DNA from: Eucommia ulmoides
Taxonomy: Eukaryota > Streptophyta > Magnoliopsida > Garryales > Eucommiaceae
Assembly (NCBI GenBank): GCA_016647705.1
Contig: CM028330.1
Coordinates: 28,538,649-28,602,648 of the forward strand
DNA length: 64,000 nt
Direction of reading: 5' to 3'
Of this stretch, positions 1 through 10,699 are shown one piece after another. The notes beneath the pieces are model-generated. The model saw only the letters and a program-made list of their open reading frames with translations, was not told the DNA's origin and did no database searches. Position numbers and translations under genes: made by a program. Each line of letters opens with the position of its first letter. Position 1 is the stretch's first letter.

Positions 1-866
1 GAATCTAGGGTTACCTCTCCCGAGTGTCAAACCCAGTATTCTCATTCTATCTAAACAAGAATAATAAACATAACAACATGACAAACATAATGAAAATAGC
101 GAAGAACAACCATTAAACGAAACACAAACTCAAACAAACAACAATTTCGTGAATTATATTAATCGCTAGACAAAATCACTTTAGCTCATGGCCATAATCG
201 TTTATACAATGAAAAATGAGCTAAACGTGATCAACTAACTACTAAAGTTAAAAAATTAAAGAAGAAACAAAAGAAACTTAGCTGTAGTATGAAGATTTGC
301 CGCTAAAAACGCTTTGGGATCGCTTCTCCTTCTTCGGAACGTGTTCTTCTCCTTCCAAATTGGTTGAACTGTCCCAAAACCTCTCTATAAAATATCCAAA
401 CCTTAATGGAGCTCTAATGCCCAAAGGAGAGGAGAAGAAAATAAATAGGGAGCTAAAAATATCTAAAAAAATATCTAAATTTGTGTAGAGGTGACCGCTT
501 AGGCGGTGGGCATGTCGGCATATTCTTCGCTACAGCGGTGGAGGTAGCGATGGATTCAGGACCTCTATGCAGTTTCACCATTGAGACGGTGAGCTTCGAA
601 CAAAAATAAGGCCCTCTCTGCATATTCACCGCCGCGGCGGTAGGCTGTTGTTCTGAATATTGCCTTCGTGCTTGTTTTCCCACCGTTATTCTACCATTCT
701 TGATCTGATTTCATCGTTATTGATCCATTTTCATATCGTTTTACCCCACACACCTGATTTAATACAAAAAGAATAAAAACAAATTGAAATGTATTAAAAC
801 GTAATAAATGTACTCGAAAACTAACAATGTTAGGTTTGGAAATAGATAGGTAATTTACACCTATCA
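1..866 (-). repeat. E1 3' LTR (partial)
   Basis: Matches the right-hand LTR of E1 over its length: the segment starting at position 1 corresponds to the segment starting near 4062. On the minus strand it begins TGATAGGTGTAAATTACC at 866. Palindromes lie at about 489-505 (core CTTAGG), 530-543, 576-590 and 627-646 (core CCGCGG), each related to CACCGC..GCGGTG. Confidence 0.85.
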
Positions 867-881
867 AAGACCCCCAAACTC
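867..881 (-). promoter_or_regulatory. E1 3' polypurine tract
   Basis: On the minus strand the G-run GTTTGGGGGTCTT directly abuts the TGATAGG start of the 3' LTR. This is the expected primer position for plus-strand DNA synthesis. Confidence 0.8.
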
Positions 882-2400
882 GGAATTTTGATAGTCCTCA
901 AGCAAAACACCCACACAATACTAGAAAATAAAACAACTAATTACCAAATAATAACTAAAAACACTTAAACAAAAATGTGCAAGTTTTGATTATCTTTTTT
1001 TGGCTAAACGATTTTCCCTCATCGGCCCCCAATCCTATCAAGTTCAAGCACAAATCACACCATGTGGTGTTATAGAATTTCAACATTCAATAATATTAAG
1101 TGCCATTCTAGATCCTATTAAAGTGTGTGTGATTAAACTCAAATATACAACTATCTGTTGATTAGATGGGATTATCCCTCAATAAAATTCATGACTAAAA
1201 CATTTTAGGTATAGGGAATCCATACGCCTGACCTGGGATCCATTCTCCACTAATGTAGGCTCAGATGTCCATAAATATCAATAGGTCTTGGTTCGGTTTT
1301 GGGAAAATGGCCAAGGGTAAATTGGAAGAGAAAACGGGTTAATGTTGTGAACTTAACGTTACCCAAGGCATATCGCTTGGCACACTCTTTCTTGAAACCC
1401 CACAGATAAAAGTGAAATAACCTTGAACATATATTAACAATGATGTACTCACTTGTCAAAAAGAAACATAAATAAACTATATTTACGTAGTTTTTTTTTT
1501 TTTTTTTTGTTTTTTCAAACAAACAACACCCCCAAACTTATTTGATTTGTACAATTTTTAAGGGGTGTGTGAAATATGAACGAAAAACAACAAGTAAGTA
1601 CTTGAATACCAAACCAATTAATAGCTCTCCCAAAATCCAACCGCTCACATCAAGTAGCATAACGAATGCTAACTTGATTCACTCAAATTTGTGCCTTCGG
1701 TTAAGCGATAAAGGTTTGCAAAAAGTTCAATCGACTAGGGTTTTAGTTAAGTGTTCAGAATTGAAATGGCTATTAGGCTTCGACAGGGTAACGAGGGATA
1801 ATTATATATCAAGGTAAGCTTTAAAGGCTCAAGCGACAAAATGACTGCCTAAATCACATCTCCTGAACAACCTCGCCTAGGATTTCGCTTTGAATTTTCC
1901 CCAAATCAAGTTCTAGAATCCCTATTGTCATGAAATTGAGTGACAGATAATCGATTTCAAATCAATTAGAGAGTGCTATATTGAGTTTACGTGCTCGTGC
2001 ATTTAGGATCTATAATAACTTTTACTAAAACGATACATTAAGCACACAGAACACACATGAATGAGCTTTAAGCTCGACCTCAATAAACAACCAAAGGACA
2101 AACTCATCATTGGGTAAAGGTCCAAATGCCATCAAAACTCAGCACAAAACAACAACTAAACTAAACAAACTAATCCTAAACAAGCCTGTATACATAGAAA
2201 ACAATAAAACATAACTAACATACTACATACCAAACATCACCACAAACTTAACACAAAAAATGCTCAAAATGACCCATCAGCGATCCGAATGACAGTATAT
2301 AGCATGATAATGAAGACGGGGGTTTAAAACACGTACCTGGGAGGCGAGAGGATCTCGCATCCAAATCAAATCGATAGGGATGGATCTAACTTATTTTTTA
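882..2400 (-). other. E1 non-coding 3' region
   Basis: About 1.5 kb between the ORF and the 3' polypurine tract, with no supported gene. It aligns block by block with the same region of E2, E4, E5, N1, E8 and E9: a homopolymer T run (A on the element strand) at about 1491-1508, a second polypurine tract at 1527-1540, and a conserved block around 1760-1900. Such long regions between the coding part and the 3' LTR are typical of Athila elements, which sometimes carry an env-like ORF there. None is visible here. Confidence 0.7.
1527..1540 (-). promoter_or_regulatory. E1 internal second polypurine tract
   Basis: On the minus strand it reads TAAGTTTGGGGGTG, nearly the 3' polypurine tract itself, and is followed on the element strand by a long A run. 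The same arrangement recurs in six other copies here. Confidence 0.6.
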
Positions 2401-2418
2401 CCTTGGTTTGCCTCCCAA
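2401..2418 (-). other. Hairpin just after E1 ORF
   Basis: On the minus strand this reads CTTGGGAGGCAAACCAAG, an inverted repeat about 20 bases downstream of the ORF stop. The cleaner form in E5 and E7 is CTTGGGAGGCAACCCAAG, with a 6 bp stem. Confidence 0.6.
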
Positions 2419-2439
2419 GAAGGGCTTGGTTTATGGTCG

Positions 2440-3396
2440 TTAGCCTGACACACCGAAATGCTCGTCAAAGAGCGGCTTCCACCCGTAGTACGTGTGAAAT
2501 AACACCACGTACGGGTCTTGGTTTAGAATTTCCTCAAGACTGGTGAGATATTGCTTTGAATGGCTCGATCTTTCAACATTATACCTCACCGGCTCATGTA
2601 CTTGGTTGGCATGAAAGGACGTTGGTAATAGTGGTAAAGGACAAGTGAGCCACATCATATCCTCGTAGATGTGATCGTCTTGGATCGACTCTGGCATCAC
2701 AAGCTGGAATTCAAACAGTGAAAATTCACAACGATTAATGTGTGAATCTCGATCGATCTCACCCAAGTACCTCCCATTTGTCTCCGGTTCCTCGTAGTGG
2801 CTTTCGATGAATGTGACTTGTGTATCTCCCAGTGCCCTTATGTCTGACTCGGCCTCAATCAAGAAAATAAGCCGATCGATTTGCTTCTACAAAAACATTA
2901 CGGTCATATAGATGTCGGTGCAGAACGTCTTGATATAATCAAGATGATCCTCGTGCAAGTTGATCCGGTCATTCCTCTCCCTTAAAAATGCTTGAGTTTC
3001 CCTAATAAAATCTGCGAATATTTCCTCCAGGCCGGGAGAAGACTTAACGTATTGGTTTGGGGTGTCAATCCATGACTCCAAAATGGTGGAATTATCCCCC
3101 AAGCTTTGGTAGCTTGTTGAATAATTCCAACTTTGAAAATCATACTCGGTCATGTCTTCCAGTACCCGATAGGCTTCATCCGCGGTTAGTTGGTCGAAAG
3201 AGGTAGTACCATTTCCTTCTTCAACCCACATTCCGGTTGCGGCTAGTAACCCATCGAGGAAGTTCAGTAGTTGACACTGTCTTGGGAAACGATAGTTCGG
3301 AAACTGAAGTTGAAATTCCTTATATCGATCCCAAGCAATATAAAATAGCTCAGAATCTTGTTGAAAGAATTGCATCAATACTTGTCAATCTAACAT
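2440..3396 (-). pseudogene. E1 chimeric gag-derived ORF (broken)
   Basis: The frame runs 319 codons from an ATG at 3396 to a stop at 2440. It is interrupted at codon 4 (TGA) and by a TAG at 2887-2889, the latter where other copies read CAG. No frameshift is present. Residues about 10-85 carry the pattern FFQ.DSE.FY.AWDRY, then FLDGLLAAT, then DEAYRVLEDM, which matches the C-terminal part of Athila gag. Residues about 135-185 form a heptad-like coil ending near a QIDRLI block, again as in Athila gag. The remaining 130 or so residues (QDDHIYED.MWLTCP, LTSLEEILNQDPYVV, KPLFDEHF) are conserved among copies here but match no domain I recognise. It is the best preserved copy of this ORF. No zinc knuckle or protease is present. 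Confidence 0.75.
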
Positions 3397-3515
3397 CTCT
3401 AAGTACCCTGCAAGAGAAATAAAAACAAAACTATGAAACAACAATTGTACACAAAAGAAAAGCCTAAAGTAAAATCGGGTCATTTACTCACAATATCTAT
3501 AATAATAAAAAAACA

Positions 3516-3535
3516 CAATCCTCGGTAGCGGCGCT
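3516..3535 (-). promoter_or_regulatory. E1 primer-binding site (tRNA-Asp type)
   Basis: On the minus strand it reads TAGCGCCGCTACCGAGGATT, a mutated form of TGGCGCCGTTGCCGGGGA, the complement of the plant tRNA-Asp 3' end used by Athila elements. Confidence 0.7.
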
Positions 3536-3541
3536 AAATCT

Positions 3542-4946
3542 TGGTGGTGCGTAATTAACGCATGCTACTCTCACCGCAAGTGTACGGATCAAGTTTTAAT
3601 ATAGATGGGGAGAGTAAGGGTATCGTGACCACATGGATTGGTTGAGATTATTATCGATTACCGCGATTATCATAACCTAGTTTTATCTAGGTGCTAAAAA
3701 TGTCTTTATAATTAATAATTACTAATACTAAAATACTAATTAAACTATACTAATACTAATATAAGATGTTTAGGGAAAATATTTCCTAGGGATTAACTTT
3801 GTTTACAAAAATGTGTTTGGTCTCATTTTAGTTTACGTTAACGGCATTCGACTTATCTGACAATCTTAGTTCGTAAACTCACTCGCCACCTCTCCCGGGT
3901 GTAAGATGAGGTAATACGTGACTTCGTGTTAATGAAGAAGTCCCCCTCAATGTCTTAACAACCCTAGGTCACATGAATCTTGCCCCAACATCATTGATTG
4001 CACACTTTCCAACTCCCTCCCGAGTTATTGAATCGTCGCGTTGTGTTTATCCTAATCCGAATCCAGGGTTACCTCTCCTGAGTGTCAAACCCCATATTCT
4101 CACTATATCTAAACAAGCATAATAAACATAACAACACGGAAAACACAATCAAAATTGTGAAGAACAACCATTAAACGAAACACAAACTCAAACAAACAAC
4201 AATTTCATAAATTATATTAATCCCTAGATAAAATCCATTTAGCTCATGGCCATAACCTTTTATACAATGAAAAAGCAGCTAAATATGCTCAACTAACTAC
4301 CAAAGTTAATAAAATAAAGAAGAAACAAAAGAAACTTAGCCGTAGTCTGAAGATTTGTTTCTAAAAATGCTTCGGGATCGCTTCTCCTTCTTTGTAATGT
4401 GTTTTTATCCTTTAGATTTGGTTGAACACTCCCAAAAAATCTCTCTAAAATATCCTAACCTTAATGGAGATCTAATGGCCAGAATAGAGAGGAGAAGAGA
4501 AGAAATAGGGAGCCAAAAATATCTAAAAAAATATCTAAATTTGTGTAGAGGTGACCGCCTAGGCAGTGGGCATGTCAGCACATTCTTCGCCGCAACGGTG
4601 GAGGAAGCGATGGATTCATGAACTCTCTGCAGTTTCACAGTCTCAGCAGCGATCTACCAGTAGTAATAAGGCCCTCTCTGCATATTCACTGCCGGGGCGG
4701 TGGTCTGGACGTCGCGGCGGTGGGTTGTTGTTCTGAATATTGCCTCCGTGCTTGTTTTCCCACCATTCTTCTACTATTCTTGATTTGATTTCATCGTTAT
4801 TGATCCGTTTTCATACCGTTTCAATCCACATACCTGATTTAATACAAAAAGAATAAAAACCTATTAAAATGTATTAAAACATAACAAACGTACTCGAAAA
4901 TTAACAATGTTCGATTTGAAAATAGATAGGTAATTTACACCTATCA
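3542..4946 (-). repeat. E1 5' LTR
   Basis: About 1405 bp, bounded by TGGTGG at 3542 and ACCTATCA at 4946 on the plus strand. It holds the duplicated conserved blocks of the family (CTCTCC(C/T)GAGTGT near 3892 and 4073) and palindromes near 4551-4568, 4686-4702 and 4708-4724. The palindromes are preceded by an ACTCTCTGCA-type spacer at 4622 and 4671. Confidence 0.8.
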
Positions 4947-4948
4947 AT

Positions 4949-5488
4949 CGTCTTGACAATATTAAGATGGTCTGTACCGAAATCAATGGGACCATAACAA
5001 CTCTTCAGATGCAAATGGGTCATATTCTTTGCTTTATTTAGGCCGAGTCAGAAGTGGTGGCACTGAGAGATAGAAATGCCACATTTAGTGAAAGCCACCA
5101 CGAGGAACCGGATATGAGCGGAAGGAGCTTGGGTGAGTTTAATGATGATTATTCCAATGATACGAGAACCCAAGCATGGATCAACGATTGTGATTCTTCA
5201 CTATTGGTGATCCACATTGTGATGCCACCACCGATCCAAGACGATCACATCTATGAGGATCTGATGTGGCTCACTTATTTTTCGTTGTCATTTGCAACGT
5301 TCTTTCATGTCCACCAAGCACACTAGACAGAAATGAGTCTTGTTAATAGTTCGAGCCAATCAATGCCAAATCTCACCTGTCTTGAGGGCATTCTGAACCA
5401 AGACCCATACATTGTGTTTTATGACACATACTATGGGTGAAAGACACTCTTTGACGAGCACTTCTCCATGTCAGGCCGAGGACTATAA
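4949..5488 (+). pseudogene. E2 chimeric gag-derived ORF, C-terminal part
   Basis: One frame runs from RLDNIKMV (cut by E1 at 4946) to a TAA at 5486-5488, broken by stops near 5030, 5325 and 5440. It covers the end of the coil and the whole unfamiliar C-terminal region, including QDDHIYEDLMWLT, LEGILNQDPYIV and LFDEHFSMSG. The stop before the LFDEHF block falls where other copies read CGG or TGG. A remnant of a helper-dependent element, with no function expected today. Confidence 0.75.
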
Positions 5489-5500
5489 ACCAAGCGCTTC

Positions 5501-5517
5501 TTGGCAGGCAACCCAAG
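5501..5517 (+). other. Hairpin after E2 ORF
   Basis: TTGGCAGGCAACCCAAG lies 12 bases after the stop codon, a one-base variant of the conserved CTTGGGAGGCAACCCAAG stem-loop, preceded by the equally conserved AAGCGCTTC. Confidence 0.6.
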
Positions 5518-7064
5518 TCCAAAAAAAAAAATCGATCCATCACTGCCGAATTCATTCAGAGGCAAGCTTGTCTGGCCTTCCAGGTACGTGTTCTAAACCC
5601 CTTTCGTCAGCATACTATATTTCAAATGTTGAGATGGATGATTGGATCATTGTGGACACAACCGATTTTATGTTTGAGGGTGATGTGTATTAGGCTAGTA
5701 TATTTTATTGTTTAATTGTTTGCATGTTTGTTTAGTGTAGAATGTGTTTGTGTTTGTAGTTGTAGTTGTTGTGTGCTGAGTTTTGCGTTCATTTGGGCCA
5801 TAACCCGATGATGATATTATCCTCTAGTTGTTTGTTAAGGTTAAGGGTAATGCCCATTCTTGTGTGTTTTGTGTGCTTGACAATGCGTTTTGATAAAAGT
5901 TATTGTGGATCCTAATTTGCACGAGCACGTAAACTCAATGTGTAGCTATTCAATTGATTTGAGGCCGATTATCGATTAGCCAAACTCGTGACAATTTAAG
6001 GGATTCTAGAACCTAATTGGGGGAAACTTGAGGCGAAATCCTAGGCGAGGTAGTTTAGGAGATATAATTTAGGCATTCATTTGATTCACTTGAGCCTTTG
6101 AAGCTTACATTGCTATAAGTTTATCCCTCGTTACCCTGTCGGAGCCTATAATGCCATTTTAATTCTGAACACATAACAAATACCCTGGCCAATTGAATTC
6201 TTTCCAAACTTAAGTTGCTAAACCAAAGGCACAATTTGAGTGAAATCAAGTTAGCATTCGTTTATGCTACTTGAAGTGAGCGGTTGGGTTTAGGGCATAC
6301 TTTTGATTGGTTCAGTATTCGAGTACCCACTTGTCATTTTTCTTTCGTTTTAACCACACTCGTGAAATTGTAATAATCAAATAAGTTTGGGGGTGTGGTA
6401 TGTTAAAAAAAAAAAAAACCATATGTAAATATAGTTAAATATCCATTTCTTTTGACAATTAAGTACGACATTCTTAAATGATTGTTCAGTGTTGTTTCAA
6501 ATTTATCTATGGGAGTTCGAGAGTGATTTTGTGCCAAGCCTTGTGCCTTAGGTATCGCTAAGTTAATAACGTTAACCTATTTCATATTCCTGATTTACCC
6601 TTGCCCATGTTCCAAACTGAACCAAATCCTTTTGATCTTTATAAACTACTTAGCCAACATTAGTGGCGAGTGGAACCCAATCAAGCGTATGGATATCCTA
6701 ATCTTTTACGATTTAAAGTCATGAACTTCATTGGTGGATAATCCAATACGGTCTTTGAATGGTTATGTAATTGAGTTTTTGCAGACACACGTTGAAAGGA
6801 TATAGAATGGCGTTTACCATTATTGAATGTTAAAATTCTATAACATTACATGGTGCGTTTTACTTCAGAACTGGATATGATTGGGGGTTGTTGAGGGCAA
6901 AATGTTTTGGTTGTTAGTTGAATTCAAAACTCGCATATCATTATGTTTAGGTAGTTTGTGTTTTATTTCATGTTTAGTTTTTGTGTTAGTTAATTTCATT
7001 GTGTTTTTTTTTTAGTGTGAGTGTTTTGCTCGAGGACTAGCAAAATTCTAAGTTTGAGAGTATT
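5518..7064 (+). other. E2 non-coding 3' region
   Basis: No supported gene. It contains the conserved blocks of the family, a second polypurine tract (AAGTTTGGGGGTGTG, 6383-6397) followed by an A run at 6405-6417, and a decayed 3' polypurine tract (AAGTTTGAGAGTATT, 7050-7064) abutting the LTR. Confidence 0.7.
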
Positions 7065-8432
7065 TGATAAGTGTAATTTATCTATTTATTCCCACGACGG
7101 TTTTCTCAGTTTTCAAGTATTTTTATGGTGTTTTATTGTGTTTTAATACATTTTTATTTATTTTGTTATAAACTAGATATTTGGGGTGAAAAAGGACTAA
7201 AACGGTCCATAATCAAGCAAGTTAGTAGAAGAATGATGGAGAAAAAGGACAAAATATCAATGTCCTGAACTTGCATCCACCGCTGCAGCAGTGAAAATAC
7301 AGAGAGTTGCTGAAAGCTCCATAGTTGCAGCGGTCACCTGCAAGAAACCTACCAACCTCTCCACCGCTGCAACAATGATCTCACTGCTGCAATGGTCAGT
7401 GCCAGATCTTTTAAGAAATTTTAGGATATTTTGGGATATTTAAAATCCAATAAATATCATCTTTATTCTCCCTAAATGAGAGAAGACATTTTCGGGAATG
7501 TCTTGAGAGCTCCAAGGCCAATCAACCAAGACAAGATCACCACGCGAAGAAGAGGAAACGTTCTCGGAATGGTTTTAGCATCGATTCTTTGGGTAATGGC
7601 TAGTCTCCTCGTTTCTCTCTTTCTCTCTTACATTTGGTTGATTGTTTTGTATATGTTTAGCGTATATTTTGTTGTATATTTTGTTAGGGCCATGTATAGC
7701 TAAACATATATTGTCTATGGCTTGATAGAATTCATAAAAATGTTGTTTATATAAAATCTATGTTTTGTTAACGGTTGTTCATGTTTATCTGATTATGTTT
7801 ATGATATTATTACAATCTTAATATACTTGTTATGATATTAGGATTGATTTTGAGAATACGGGGTTTTACACTCGGGAGAGGTAACGCTAGATTCAGACTA
7901 GGGTTTAAGCACAACGCGACGATCTAATAACTGAGGAGAGAGTTAGAAAATGTGAAATTCGTGACGTTGGGGCGAGACTCATGTGACCAAGTTTCGTATA
8001 GACGCTGAGGGTGAGTTTGACATTGATGCGAAGTGACATATTCATTCACTTTACACTTGGGAGAGGTAGTGAATGAGATTTCGAAACAAAGATTATTGGA
8101 TAGGATGAACGCCGTTAATGTAAAATAGAATGAAATGAACATGTTTAAGTGAATGAAGTTAATCCCTAGGCAATAATTTCCCATAAATGTCATACCACTA
8201 TATTAGTATATTAGATTAATTAGTTTAATAAGTTAATTACATTAGTATACTATTTATTAACAAAAATATAAATTTAAGTCGCCCTGATAAAATTATGTTA
8301 TAACTATCGAGGTACTTAACTACAATTCTAATGCAATCCCTATGGATACGACAACCCTTACTCTTCCCAATCTATATTAAAACTTGACCCGTACACTTGT
8401 GGTGAAAGTAGATACGTATTTACGCGCTATTA
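7065..8432 (+). repeat. E2 3' LTR
   Basis: Starts TGATAAGTGTAATTTATC after the polypurine tract and ends at GCGCTATTA, a decayed form of GCGCTACCA. Palindromes of the CCACCGCTGCAGC(A/G)G type lie at about 7277-7295, 7327-7337, 7361-7376 and 7382-7397, upstream of an AATAAATATC TATA-like site near 7450. The 7476-7703 open frame is LTR sequence, not a gene. Confidence 0.8.
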
Positions 8433-8449
8433 GTAGCTGTTGTTATATT
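8433..8449 (-). pseudogene. Chromovirus integrase, sliver between E2 and N1
   Basis: Read antisense, these bases complete the integrase coding run that breaks at 33902. Across the N1 insertion the codons read through F-A-Y and then N-N-S-Y, the usual order in Tekay/Del integrases. Small, but it links the left and right flanks of N1. The last five bases (ATATT) are the decayed partner of ATAGG at 33902-33906. Confidence 0.55.
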
Positions 8450-8997
8450 TGGTAGCGGAATATTACGTCGCTACATTCACAAGTGTACGATTCAAGTTTT
8501 ATACAATAATGAATGAGTAGGATTGTTGTATCCATAGGGATTTGATGAAATTGTTGCTAATTATTGCGATTATCATAATCGAACTTTATTTAAGCGATAA
8601 AAATTAGGGTTTTTGTTATAAACATAAACTAAACTAAATTAACAATTAATTAAACTATAATACTAAATATATTATATGGTAATAGATTATCTAGGGATTA
8701 ACTTCATTTACGTATACGTGTTTGATCCAATCTAATTTACATAAACGGTATTCAAACTACTCGACAATCTAAGTATCAAAAACTCACTCACTACCTCTCC
8801 CAAGTATACAGTGAATCAATATATAAGTTTATGTCAATGCCGAAGTCCCCCTAGAGCATCTATACGACACTTGGTCACATGAGTCTCGCCCCAACCTCAC
8901 GGATTGCATACTTTCTAATGCCCTCCCGGGTCATTGATTGTCACGTTGTGTTTAAACCCTAGTTCAAATTTAGGGTTATCTCTCTTGAGTGTCAAGC
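8450..8997 (-). repeat. N1 3' LTR, left piece
   Basis: Begins TGGTAGCGGAATATTACG, like the N1 5' LTR start at 32557, and breaks off within GAGTGTCAAGC, where E4 begins. The missing remainder (CAAACCCTGTATTCC onward) is at 26889. Confidence 0.75.
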
Positions 8998-10307
8998 TGA
9001 TAGGTGTAATTTATCTATTTATTCCCAAGAAGATTTTGTTAGTTTTTGAGTATTTTTATAGCATTTTAATATGTTTTTATTTATTTTGTTATGAATTAGG
9101 TGTTCGGGGTGAAAATGAATGAAAACAGTACTTAAACGATCATATTGGAGTGAGCCCAGTGGGAAAACGAGCAAAAAGGCAAGATTTCAAAGTAGCAGAC
9201 CCACCGTTGCAGCGGTCAAGCCACCGCCATAGCGGTAAAAGTCCAGAGAGTTTGCGGAATCTTCACTGCCGCAACGGTGAAGTTAGCCGACATGCCCACC
9301 GCCGCGACGGTCACTCTGCAGACAATTTAGATATTTTTAAGATATTTTGAGATATTTTGATTCTTATAAATATCGTTCCTATTCTCCCCAAACAGAAGGT
9401 GGACATTTCAGGAGTGGTTTGAGAGCTCCAAACCCTATCAACCAAGATAAGATTACCAAGCCAAAAAGGAGGAAGCGCTCTCGGAGCGATTTTAGCAACA
9501 GATTTTAGGATAAACGGCTACTCTCTCTCTTTTATTCTTATTTGGTTGGTAGTTTGTATATGTTTAGTTTATGTTTTGTTGTGTATTGGGCCATGGCCAA
9601 GTGTAACTAAACATATATTGTTTAGTGAGCGATTGACTCCTCGAAAATGTGTTTGAATAAAATTGATATTTTGTTAACGATTGTTCTTCTTTATTCTATT
9701 GTGTTTACCATTTTGTCATGTTTATATGCTTGTTTAGATATATTGAGAAATCAGGATTTAACAATCGAGAGAGGTAACCCCGAATTTGGACTAGGGTTCA
9801 ACACAACACGACAATTTAATAACTTGGGAGGGAGTTAGAAAGTGTGCAATCTATAAGGTTGGAGCGAGACTCATGTGACCAAATCTCGAATTGGTGCTTG
9901 AGGGGGACTTCGGCGTTGACGTGAAGTCACATATTCACACATTTTACACTCGGGAGAGGTAGTGAGTGAGATTTCGATACCGAGATAATCGGATATGACG
10001 AACGCCATTAATGTAAACTAGATCGAAACGAACACGTTTAAGTAGCCGAAATTAATTCATAGGAAATTTACTCCCATAAACGTTTATATTAGTAATATTA
10101 GTTTAATTAGGTTCATTTAGATTAGTATATAATTATTAGATAAACTACATTTTTGTTGCCTAAATAAAGTTAGGTTATGATAATCGCAGTACTCAATGAC
10201 CGTATAATCCAATCCCTGTGGATACGACAACCCTAACTCTTCCAATCTATACTAAAACTTGACCTACACACTTGCAGTGAAAGTACCGATATATCTACGC
10301 GCTACCA
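8998..10307 (+). repeat. E4 5' LTR
   Basis: 1310 bp, TGATAGGTGT... to GCTACCA, followed by a near-perfect tRNA-Asp primer site. Palindromes CCACCG(TTGCA)GCGGTC, CCACCGCCATAGCGGT, CACTGCCGCAACGGTG and CCACCGCCGCGACGGT lie at 9200-9314, with GTCCAGAGAGTTTGC between them and a TATA site 50 bases downstream. Confidence 0.85.
9364..9373 (+). promoter_or_regulatory. E4 LTR TATA-like box
   Basis: TTATAAATAT followed by a pyrimidine-rich CTCCCC stretch, about 50 bases after the last palindrome. Probable core promoter of the element. Confidence 0.5.
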
Positions 10308-10312
10308 AGTTT

Positions 10313-10330
10313 TGGCGCCGTTGCTGGGGA
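10313..10330 (+). promoter_or_regulatory. E4 primer-binding site (tRNA-Asp)
   Basis: TGGCGCCGTTGCTGGGGA matches 17 of 18 bases of the complement of the plant tRNA-Asp 3' end. It lies five bases after the LTR end. Confidence 0.85.
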
Positions 10331-10699
10331 TTGTATTTTAGATTGCGGTTGATATTGTGAGTAAATAACTTGATTTTAATTTATGCATTTATTTTGTTTA
10401 TAATTTTTGTTTATAGTTTTGTTTCTTTATTTCTTATGCAGGGTACTTGAAGATGCTAGATCAACAAGTATTGATGCATTTCTTTCAACGGGATTCCGAG
10501 CTGTTTTACTGTGCTTGGGATCAATAAAAGGAGTTGGTATTCCTATTTCCGAACCATTGTTTCTCGAGGGAGTATCAACTACTGAACTTCCTCGATGGGT
10601 TATTAGCCGCAACCAAAATTGAGTTGAAAGAGGGCTACCACCTCTTTCGACCAACTAACCATGGACGAAGCCTATCGAGTATTGGAAGACATAGCCGAG

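Larger units (their letters stand above)
1..4946 (-). mobile_element. E1: non-autonomous Athila-like LTR retrotransposon, left end outside window
   Basis: In minus-strand order the element reads 5' LTR (4946-3542), primer site (3535-3516), one broken ORF (3396-2440), a non-coding 3' region with two polypurine tracts, and a 3' LTR (866-1) clipped by the window edge. The tRNA-Asp type primer site and gag-like ORF place it in Ty3/gypsy near Athila. There is no protease, RT, RNase H or integrase, so it depended on a helper. It lies inside the ORF of E2, whose sequence resumes at 4947. The left target duplication is off-window. Confidence 0.85.
4947..8432 (+). mobile_element. E2: non-autonomous Athila-like element, right part
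   Basis: The sequence resumes in mid-ORF after the E1 insertion and continues through the 3' region to a 3' LTR at 7065-8432. The 5' LTR and ORF start must lie left of the window. To the right come about 17 bases of antisense chromovirus integrase and then N1, so E2 appears to have inserted in that chromovirus. The expected target duplication partner is off-window. Confidence 0.75.

Noticed and set aside
7476-7703. 75-codon frame with a hydrophobic, membrane-like stretch
   Set aside because: It lies inside the E2 3' LTR. Related DNA in other LTRs does not keep the frame, so the hydrophobicity reflects T-rich LTR sequence.
1-8432. Very large inverted repeat formed by E1 and E2
   Set aside because: It is simply two members of one family inserted in opposite orientation. 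E1 interrupts E2, and there is no sign of a functional palindrome.
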